This document shows positions 53,362 through 61,840 of a stretch of DNA of 64,000 nucleotides, one piece after another (the stretch's first letter is position 1; every line of letters starts with the position of its first letter). The translations under genes and the position numbers were made by a program. Source of the DNA: Chrysopilus asiliformis (lineage: Eukaryota; Arthropoda; Insecta; Diptera; Rhagionidae); the NCBI GenBank assembly GCA_964034945.1, contig OZ035962.1, positions 20,927,530 to 20,991,529 on the forward strand, written 5' to 3'. The notes under the pieces are model-generated. The model ran no database searches. It was not told the origin of the DNA and saw only the letters and a list, made by a program, of their open reading frames with translations.

Positions 53362-54355
53362 GTGTCACTAAAAACATGTTTTCGATCGAAATTGCGAATA
53401 AAGTTGTATCATAAAAAGCATACTTTAATCCAAAGCACTCTAATTGTTATTTTTAACTTCATTTAGAGAACTTATCAATTACTCCTCAGACACGTTCCTC
53501 AATCTATACACTTGCATATGAAATATTGTCAACATTTTTTTTTTATATTTTGAAATCTGGTATGGGTTTTATTTATGAAGGAAAACTTTTAAGATTTCCT
53601 ATAATCTATGACTTAGCAAAGTATATGAAATAAAATAACAAAAACAGATGTGTCACCAATTCAGGCACTCTCCCATAACTAACTTTTTTAAAAAAAAAAA
53701 GTATCCACCTCAACATGTGCGTATATAAGGTTTAGAACGAAAAAAGCGCTTCGTTTCGGTTTTTCCTTTTTGAGGAAAACCTGACGAAGGGATTTTTGAT
53801 GGTTTCCGGGTGCTATTGCCATATGTTGAAGGTAACGGATTTTTTTTTCACATCCGTAAGACGTGACGAAGGAAATTTATATTCGTAGATTTATATATAG
53901 AACTATATTTGTACAAATAAATTTATTGATCGATTCTCAAGAATAATTTCTTATTTACTCTCGTGTTGTTTACTCCACGGCAAACGACTTTCAGAGATAT
54001 TTTGTTACGCCACAAATGCTCACTATCAACATTATCAGGTGAATTTGTTGAAAGCAAACATCAATTATTAAAACTAATGACATCCAATAAAACATTAATT
54101 TGGCAGATTGTGAATTTTTCTGCCATTGATTAATGTTTAACTTTAATTCTATATATGCGAACAGACAATTGATTTCATTTATACGCACCTGAGCATTGTT
54201 AAAATGGCAAACTGGAAATATGTAACAATTTTTAAAACACATAAGTGTCACATATACGTCGGTTTGGATAGAACTCGAATATACGATAGTGAAAACTGGT
54301 GGTATTTATTTGATTTTTTAACTATTCAAATTTTTGAAAATTAGCCAATAAATGA
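53362..54355. other. Interval with a possible solo LTR-like stretch
   Basis: 53650-53990 has TATATAAGG (53722), CATCCGTAAGACGTGACGAA and AATAAATTTATTG in promoter-then-polyadenylation order, reminiscent of an LTR, but I found no defined TG..CA ends, no target duplication and no second copy. Confidence 0.3.
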
Positions 54356-54363
54356 TGATGAAC

Positions 54364-55092
54364 CAGGGTTGTGAAAAACCCGGGTTATTTTTAAAAAGTC
54401 CAACCCACTGGGTTTTATTGTGTATTATGGGTTTTTTTTGGGTTTTTTGTGTTTTTTTTTTAGTTTTGACTAACATAAAATACTAAACATTTTGATTAAC
54501 ATAAAATACTAAAACTTAATTATTTTGTATTTTTCTATTGCAAATAAAACGATAAAATCTAAAAATAATAACAGGTACTCGTATTATCTAATACAAATAA
54601 GAAAAGTTAAAACTATTTAGAACATAAATTATATTAATAAATTTTTCAATTTTTGTTATATTTGTAACTACTTCACTTCTTTCCATTAATGAAAAAAAGT
54701 ATAAGTTTATCAGTAAAATTAATATTTTTAAACTGCCGCTAAAAACGTTAAAATTTGTTGGTAATTGTCTGGACCCGAAGACAAAGAGTAGAAGAGTAAA
54801 GACGTATATATCTTATGAAAAAGCTCCTGAATTATTATTTAACACACCACCCAAGAACAATTTTCCCACTAGTGGATTTCATGAAAACCAATTATGAAAT
54901 TTTTCTTTTTAAATAAAATGGACTTATTTGTATCAAAATTTTTACTGGGTTTTATTGGTTTTTTTTTTGGGTTTTATTGGGTTTTATTGGGTTTTTTAAT
55001 GATGTTTAAGTTCATTTTTCGTGTTTTTTGGGTGGGCTTAAAAAAAAACCCCAGTGGGTTTTTTTGGGCTGGGGAAAATAATAACAACCCTG
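54364..55092. mobile_element. hAT-type element, perfect 8-bp duplication
   Basis: The ends CAGGGTTGT and ACAACCCTG are inverted. TGATGAAC is duplicated exactly (54356-54363 and 55093-55100). Subterminal AACCCACTGGGTTTT and ACCCCAGTGGGTTTTTT palindromes pair, and GGGTTTTATTGGGTTTT units recur near 54410-54460 and 54946-55070. The 729-bp interior has no transposase. It sits within or at the edge of a mini-me. Confidence 0.88.
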
Positions 55093-55530
55093 TGATGAAC
55101 TACAACAAGGTATTTGGGATGACAAAAAAAATTTGAATTCTGAATGCCGTCTGTCTATCAGTCCGTCTGTCCGTCTGTTTGTCTGCCTGTCTGTCCGTCT
55201 GTCTTTCGAAAAGATTGATCTAGAGACCTGAAATTTGGTTAGTTGCGTTTCTCGTAAATCGCAAGGCTAAGTTCTTGAATGGGCAAAACCGGTCCATTCC
55301 TTCCCCTCTCTCTTACAATAGAAACTGATTTTTAAAATTTTCTCGAAATCGATGAGTCGTTTATAAAGACCAAAAAATATAATTTTACTTATCTTATCTA
55401 TACATGAAAATTCTTTCACCACCTCCCCCCTCCATGCAAATGAAATACTTCTTTGCAATTTTCTCGAAAACGGTGAGTCGTATTGTAAAATTTATAAAGA
55501 TAAAATGTGTTTAGAATATGTTTTTATAAA

Positions 55531-56086
55531 GGGTCTTTCAACAAGGACATAACAATTTTGTATTTTAATAAAAACGCACCCTAAAACTTTTTTTATGATC
55601 TGGCAATGCTAAAACGTCAGTCAAGGTTTACATTTTTTTATTTTTAAAGTTTTTTTTAGGTTTACATGCCACACAGCTGGTCAAACAATTGATCTATTGA
55701 AGGAGAAGTTCGGTAATCGTGTAATCTCGAGAAATGGTCCGGTCGAATGGCCACCTCGCTCATGCGATTTAACGCTGTTGGATTTCTTTTTATGGAATTA
55801 TGTTAAGTCGTTGGTTTATGCCAACAAGCCAACAACGTTAGAAGAGCTCAGGAACAATATCGAACGCGAAATTGCTAACGTTCCGGCCGATATGTGTGGA
55901 AGAGTGGTGGAAAATTGGCACCAAAGAATCAATCAGTGCAATGCTCGCGGTGGTCATATGAACGACATCGAATTTCATACTTAAATGTAACATGTCCACT
56001 ACACCTGGAATAAATTTCAGCCCGATATCTCAATTATTCTGTGTTTTATTTAAATACAAAATTGTTATGTCCTTGTTGAAAGACCC
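55531..56086 (+). mobile_element. Internally deleted mariner-like element
   Basis: GGGTCTTTCAACAAGGACAT-AACAATTTTGTATTT at the left end is matched exactly by its inverse at the right end (about 35 bp). The flanks TATAAA and AATA fit a TA target with a base or two of uncertainty. A transposase 3' half is kept (55661-55984). Confidence 0.88.
55661..55984 (+). pseudogene. Mariner transposase C-terminal half
   Basis: The frame reads CHTAGQTIDLLKEKFGNRVI, SRNGPVEWPPRSCDLTLLDF, FLWNYVKSLVYANKP and ends GGHMNDIEFHT before TAA. CHTA directly follows the second catalytic Asp in intact relatives, and DLTLLDFFLW carries the third. So the deletion removed the DNA-binding region and the first two catalytic residues just before CHTA. 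The rest is free of stops or frameshifts, which suggests recent deletion and spread as a non-autonomous element. The first ATG of this frame (55697) is not the natural start. Confidence 0.85.
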
Positions 56087-56239
56087 AATACATACATCAG
56101 AACTCAAACGGACCTCTCCTTCACCCTTCCCTCACTCAAAAGGATTTTTTTGAGTAAAATTTTGGTCTGTCGTCATATTTGACGATTGGCACTTGGCAAT
56201 TGTAGCTTTTCTTATGTTTCAGACGTTTTTTACTACAAC

Positions 56240-56432
56240 AAATACTGGACACAATGGTCTATAAGGCTATGTACTGTCGCGCCAAGTCTCTGTTGCAGTG
56301 GGGTGAGGGGAGTATTCAGTGTGTGAAGGGATTGTATGAATGGTTGAATGAATGAATGTCTTAAGCTGTGCTTCGGCATTAGAGGCAATTTGCCTAAGCT
56401 CCTGGCATAAAAAAATAAAAATAAAAAAATAA
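56240..56432 (+). mobile_element. LINE 3'-end fragment with AAAAAT tail
   Basis: ACACAATGGTCTATAAGGCT, GTCTTAAGCTGTGCTTCGGC, ATTAGAGGCAATTTGCCTAA and GCTCCTGGCA are followed by an AAAAAATAAAAAT tail (56409-56432), as at a LINE or SINE 3' end. A related inverted segment is at 59770-59815. Confidence 0.55.
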
Positions 56433-58380
56433 AATCAAATACATCAAATTACTAGCAACTACATCAAATTTCATAAAAATATTTTTAAAAAATTTCGAAA
56501 TTAAATAAAATTTCAAATAAAACAGCGAACAAACTGTGAACATTACTTCTATCACGATAATTCTGCTTCGCAAGAGCCCTTAAATACCCTTCCAGAAAAG
56601 TTAAATTATATTATCTTGGAACATTTAGTTATCACAAATAAGATGGGTGCCCATATATAAAAAGGACAAAAATAGCGATAATTATTTTGGGAGCGCCAAT
56701 AATTCAATAATCAAGACCTAATTCAATCAATGCTACAAAATATGTTTTTTTTATATGTACACAAGCATTTTTATTAAACGCCAAATTGAATAGTAGTGAC
56801 TTGGTCTATCAGATAAATCTAAAATAGATTATCACAAATTTTCGAAGGTCAAAAAATCGAAGAGAAAGAAAAGTTGGTCTTCTCACACCCGACAAAAAGA
56901 AGAAAACTAATAAAAGATTGGTAAAATCATTTTCGTTTATATATTATTGATTTTACGTTGGGGGTCTTGTTTCTCTCCTCCATAAATCCAAAAATTCTCC
57001 ACAGCCACCACCCTCCATGGCAAGCGAATGTTACTGACAAAAGTTTTAATCATTTTTTTTTTCTCTCGTGGTTTGGTTCTTATACTACCGTCTATTTTTA
57101 GTTTCTTATTGGAGTAGTTGCTGTGCTTCACATACAACAACAGTACCCATAATACCATTTTCTTAATCGATCGATTGACTTTTCAACATACTGAAAGAAT
57201 TTCTCTAAAAAACATTAAATCAAATAAAATCCAAGTTCGGCTGTGTATACGAAAGCAAATATTTATTGAGAGATTCGAAATGGTTTCAATTTAAAACGCT
57301 ACAAAAGGAATCTAATATTTCAAATAGAGAGTTAAATACAAAATTATAGAATGAAGTCGATTAAAAATGGAACTAATTAAAATAGATTTTAAATATTTGC
57401 TTTGATAAAGTTGTAACTTTAAAAACTTTACTTTAAAAATTCGTCAAAATTCGTCAAAATTCGGCACATTAATTGCCCCCCCCCCCCCTTCCTTCATTGT
57501 CCGTTTTTTTGCGATTTTATATACAGTTCAGTGCTGCCGTTACATTAGCGCACACCTCCTCCCCTAAAAATGTGACGTTCTTTATGGACAGCCCCATATT
57601 TGAAAATTTTGTGTAAATCGAATGATATTTTAACTCAAAAAAAACAGTGGCTGCCCTTTTTATGAGTTTAAAAAAAATACGTATTCGATATTTTCACACC
57701 AGAAAAAACCATATTTTTCAAATAACATTTTTTTAAAAGAAAAAAATTTCTTGAAAAACCAGCAATAGGAAAATAAACTTTTATATAACATTTATTGTTT
57801 TTAGATTCAATACGACGCGATTATTATCTTACAATATTAACGACTGAGATCCGAATACAAAAGTAAATATGGTCACAAAATACATTCCAATAGAGAGAAT
57901 TAATGTCGTGAAATACGACCTTAGCTCATGATAAAACGGGCGAAAAAATATCACCAATAAACGCGAGAGGGTGATAATATTCACTCGTGTTGGTGATTTG
58001 GTGTAGGGGTAAAAAATGTTGGAATTGGAATGGTTGATTTTTGGGCACCTGTTTCCACCAGAAACAACCACCAGCAAAATGAAAATTGCAGTCGAATTCT
58101 GCTTCCAGTGACAAACGATTGGACTCATATAAAATATCTTAAAATAAATTGCCACACCCCATTCTGGTATGAATATTTCGAATATTTTAACTTCAGTTTA
58201 AATCTAAGATTATAATTTAAGCTATTCTGAGGTCTCAACTTTTAATGAAAATTTTAGAATAAAAGGACAATCAGCAACAGTATAAAAACATGGACGTTAG
58301 AATGGGAAAAGTTATATTGGTTTCCCAGTTTTACTTAAAAATTAACAAATAACATTTCTGCCATTAAATCGTGTGAAATG
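56433..58380. other. AT-rich interval, nothing recognised
   Basis: A run of 11 C residues (57478-57488) and the 57530-57615 block related to 7030-7130. The minus-strand frames at 56937-57158 and 57829-58155 lack domains. Confidence 0.4.
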
Positions 58381-58389
58381 CAAGAGACA

Positions 58390-59060
58390 ATTGTGAAATC
58401 GTACAGGGAAAAACATATAGAACCGTTCCACCAAAATCGCATGCTCCAGTACCATATTTATGGAAAAAATCGGCATAGTTGCCAAATAAGAGAGTAATTC
58501 CTATAAAAAATTGTAGCAATTCCCAAAATTTTCAAGACTCAATTTCACAAAAAATAGTCGTTATATGGGGTTACGACAAAAAATTGGGCAACATTTCCTT
58601 CTGTACACTCAGAAAAATGGAGGCTAACTCGACGACCTACATACGGCGTAATTGGCCTCGGGCAGGCGCGCGTTCGCCTGCATGTGGGCAAGTAAAACTG
58701 AGTTGACCTGTGGTCGGAGAAATTCTGAAATTAAGCCACCAGCAGGTGAAGTAGGGCATTGGGAGCTACACGAGTTGACCTTAGATAGGTTAACTCTGAC
58801 CGCTAGCTGGCTTACAGAAACCTCTGTAAGGTCAGACTTAACCTGACAAAAAGTTGACCTGAACATTTTTCTGAGTGTAAAGGACGCAATTCTAAAATGA
58901 AAGGACTGAATCCTATAAAACGTTGTAATGTCTCCATTGATTATTGTACTATCTTCTATATATATATATGTACGACATTCTCATTTGAAATAGGATTCGT
59001 TCCTATAATTATAGCACAAAAAGCCTATTCGAATATTTAGTTTTTGAATTTTTCCGAATT
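58390..59060. mobile_element. Interspersed repeat, copy 3, with nested CACTC element
   Basis: Inverse of 820-1132 and of 25980-26290. It starts at ACAGGGAAAAACATATAGAA and includes AAAATTTTCAAGACTCAATT, CAACATTTCCTTCTG, then, after the insertion, AAAGGAC, CAACGTTTTATAGG (inverse), TTGATTATTGTACTATCTTC and CCTATAATTATAGCAC. The interruption is the element at 58606-58877. Confidence 0.75.
58606..58877. mobile_element. CACTC-ended TIR element with readable empty site
   Basis: CACTCAGAAAAATGG and CATTTTTCTGAGTG (inverse) are the ends, with TA at 58604-58605 and 58878-58879. The paralogous repeat near 930-950 reads, inverted, CCTTCTGTAAAGGAC, that is, a single TA where this copy has TA-element-TA. 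GTTGACCT, TTAACCTGAC and GTTAACTC motifs recur inside. A truncated copy lies at 21900-22092. It is GC-richer than its surroundings. Confidence 0.88.
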
Positions 59061-59300
59061 TTAGCCATGGGTAATTTAACAAATTTCCCGCACTGACAGA
59101 ACAGAAATCTATATTTTGAGTGCCAATCACTACAATGTTTATAGGGCTTTCCACTGCATCATATTTGCAAGACAGATGAGTGACAAGCTTTTGAAAAAAA
59201 TTCTCTCAATATATTTTCTCTCAGAAATTTTTCAATAGCGCATAAAGTTCCAGAGATATAGAAACCATTCACGTTTAGAATCGTTTTCTTAACTGACTTC

Positions 59301-59367
59301 GGTGGCCGTATGCATTTGCGAGTGGACTCCAAACCCAGGGATCTTGGGTTCTCGAATCTCGGTATGA
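59301..59367 (+). other. tRNA-like sequence, copy 3
   Basis: GGTGGCCGTATGCATTTGCG, AGTGGACTCC, CCAGGGATCTTGGGTT and CTCGAATCTCGG follow the minus-strand segment at 48880-48953, with a 2-nt insertion disrupting the B box (GGGTTCTCGAATC). It is thus a diverged relative, not a functional tRNA. Confidence 0.6.
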
Positions 59368-59529
59368 GCAAAAGTTTTCCAACATTTAATAATACGTAAG
59401 AAAATATTAATAATTTATAAATACTGTTAAAAATAAAACACGATACTTGGATAAAAACCTACTACTACTATCGTAAAACCGTGAAAATGAAGATTTTATT
59501 TTTTTAAAAGATAATGGCAGATTACTATA

Positions 59530-59612
59530 AAAATTGTAGCGTGCACTATAAATGTTGTAGCGCGCCACTAGAAATATTGTAGCGCACCACTATAAATGTT
59601 GTAGGGGTAGCA
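59530..59612 (+). repeat. TGTAGCGCNCCACTATAAATGT minisatellite
   Basis: Units of about 26-27 bp with ATTGTAGCGTGCACTATAAA, GTTGTAGCGCGCCACTAGAA and ATTGTAGCGCACCACTATAA, three to four copies. Confidence 0.85.
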
Positions 59613-59769
59613 GAAAATATAGTGTTAGACATAGAACGATTGTGAGAAGCTTTTTAAAAAGCTTTTCTTCTGACAAAAAATATAGTGAGTTGCCCCAGAA
59701 TTTTTTAGTACCAGAACGTGATTATTTCTCTCAGTGGGGTACGATTTTTTTTTATTGTTTCAGCCAGAG

Positions 59770-59870
59770 CTTAGGGGAAGACCCTTTAATGCCGAAGCAC
59801 AGCTCAGGATGGTCGGAAGAACGAAAGGAGATGTCGATTTATGTTCTCCTTGAACTTCTGCAGGTATAGT
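59770..59870 (-). repeat. Inverted relative of the 56.3-kb LINE tail
   Basis: The minus strand reads GAGCTGTGCTTCGGCATTAA, AGGGTCTTCCCCTAAGCTCT, related to GCTGTGCTTCGGCATTAGAG at 56370. Its extent is uncertain. Confidence 0.55.
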
Positions 59871-60132
59871 CCGTGCGGAAAAACATTGGATTTCTTGACA
59901 AAAGTCTTGGAATAAATTGGACATCTCTGAATTAAAGTGTACATTTAAATTTTTGTTATCCCATCGCCCCTGAAAGAATTAACAGAGCTATGAGATATTG
60001 AGAAATCCTTAAAACCGAGATTACCTCCTTAAGGGTGGAATTTCCCAAAACCGCGTCATGGTTTCAGGTTTTTAGCTCAACGAGTTTGAATTGATGAGTC
60101 AGTCTGTCGATTAGGAAAAGTCTTTTAAATAG

Positions 60133-60735
60133 AAACATAACAAAAGCTATAAGTAATTGCCAATCTGGAAATGATTGAAAACCCGTAGGGTGATATGACA
60201 TTGTTCGAAGTTTAAGTAAACGGCGAACCTTTGTATCAAAACTTTACTTTGAAATCAAACTTTTCAATAAAATTTATCAAATTTTTTTCCAATCGGATTT
60301 TGATGTATGGGAGTTTTATGTAGAATCATAGACACACGGACGGACGGACGGACGGACAGACGAACAGACGGACAGACGGACAGACGGACGGACACACGGA
60401 CGGACAGACGGACGGACAGACGGACAGACGGACAGACGGACAGACGGACAGACGGACAGACGGACAGACGGACAGACGGACAGACGGACAGACGGACAGA
60501 CGGACAGACGGACAGACGGACAGACGGACAGACGGACGGACACACGGACGGACAGACGGACGGACACACGGACGGACAGACGGACGGACAGACGGACGGA
60601 CAGACGGACATGCTAAATTCAACTTTTTTTATCATTCTAAACACACTGGCGTAATTCATTTTTGTGTGTGATAACGGGATCTTGACGGTAAGGCAAATTT
60701 AATATACCCTTTAGTTTCACCATACGGGTGGGTAT
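60133..60735 (+). mobile_element. Mini-me-like element with 0.28-kb array
   Basis: It starts ACATAACAAAAGCTATAAGT, has ATGTATGGGAGTTTTATGTA and AGAATCATAG, then passes straight into an array, so the segment carrying the GGTACC palindrome and TCTCTAGCTCAATCC (51435-51625 in the full copy) is absent. After the array come CATTCTAAACACACTGGCGT, GATAACGGGATCTTGACGGT and TTTCACCATACGGGTGGGTA-TAAAAA. Confidence 0.82.
60330..60610 (+). repeat. (GACGGACA)n array
   Basis: About 280 bp dominated by GACGGACA units, very regular at 60415-60535, with GACGGACACACG variants at each side in a roughly symmetrical order. Long open frames in all phases (Pro-Ser-Val-Cys, Arg-Thr-Asp-Gly) are artefacts. Confidence 0.95.
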
Positions 60736-60739
60736 AAAA

Positions 60740-61840
60740 AAATGGACACGGGGCGCCCCAAACTCAAATTTATCCACGGCCCCCTGAAGCCTTAATCCAC
60801 CTCTGTCTCTAGTTAAATTCTAGTTGGCGAGAAACTTACACTTGAAATTGAGCTAGCAACTTGAAATTCGGCATTGCTTTTTTTATTAAATGTGAAATCA
60901 GGTTAGTTACTAGGCAAAATCTGACTAGCCCTCTGATTAGCCAATTGCTTAATTTTATGATAAATACAAACAAAACCCATACTGCAATTGACCGCAAAAT
61001 TTAAAATTCTCCAAATAAACAAAAAAAAAATCGTACGTGAAAATTTGCAGATTTCACTAATACGTTTTTCGCAAATAGACTGATTTTTTTTTCAATTATC
61101 ACAAGAAGTTTTAACAATGTTAACGGACATATTAATATGCAATGTGATATGCAGAAAGCAAAGAGAAGACAGTATCGCAACAGAAGTAAAACTAGCTATA
61201 AGGAGAATATTTCGAGAAATTCTTGACAAAAGATTAATAAACTTGGGAATGATGCTCATCGCGCGACAACTGGGCGTCGTCTTTCAAATAGCTGTCTTAC
61301 ATACGTATTTAACATGCGATCGGGTATAAAAGTCAACTATGTAGACATTCCTCGTCTCAACTAAAAATTCTTATGATACGACAAAAGGGAATTTATTTAT
61401 TGAGTGAATTGAAGTTTTTTTTTGCTCTCTCTCTTGTAAAATCAATTAAATTTGTCCAAATATTATCCGGGTATGAAAACGAAGTGCTTTTCTTTTCAAA
61501 TGTCCAGTATGTTTTTTTTTGTCAAACTAATGGAATTCAATAAATGTACCAGATGTGGTTTTTGATGATTTTTCCCGACATTAAGTGAAATAAGTGATAA
61601 GATACTAAGCAGCATGAAAACCCTTAAAAAAATACTAAAGAAAATCTCTGCACAATTTTCATTATTTTCCGTAGCATTAATGTCGGCTTTTTTTCATTAA
61701 AAACCACACCCCTGACAACAAAGGCACTTCTATTCAATTTTTTTTTTTATATTATTTCTTTCTTTTTTGTGTATTTTATCGACTACTTATATGGGATAAG
61801 ATTGCGTACACACTCATATTCTATAATTCTACCGTCATGG
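60740..61840. other. AT-rich interval, nothing recognised
   Basis: No supported gene or terminal repeats. The 70-codon frame at 61117-61329 (LICNVICRKQREDSIATEVK) has no domain I recognise. Confidence 0.4.

Larger units (their letters stand above)
55101..56225 (-). mobile_element. Mini-me-like element split by a mariner
   Basis: AACAAGGTATTTGGGATGAC, a GTCT/GTCC array (55149-55203), CTTTCGAAAAGATTGATCTA, GAGACCTGAAATTTGG and TTCTTGAATGGGCAAAACCG lead to ATATGTTTTTATA at 55527. After the mariner it resumes with CATACATCAGAACTCAAACG at 56091 and ends GGCACTTGGCAATTGTAGCT-TTTCTTATGTTT. Confidence 0.75.
59160..59738. mobile_element. Probable CACT-type element with tRNA-like core
   Basis: The right end ATTATTTCTCTCAGTG resembles the inverse of CACTCAGAGAAAAAT. 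The core 59300-59500 (tRNA-like segment, TTTTCCAACATTTAATAATA, CGTAAGAAAATATTAATAAT, CTACTACTACTATCGTAAAA) is an inverted copy of 48760-48960. At 59530-59612, TGTAGCGCACCACTATAAAT-type units repeat about four times. The left terminus was not defined; CACTGACAGAACAG at 59092 is a weak candidate. Confidence 0.6.

Noticed and set aside
53650..53990. Possible solo LTR with TATATAAGG and AATAAA-like signals
   Set aside because: No definable ends, no target duplication, no second LTR and no internal coding region.
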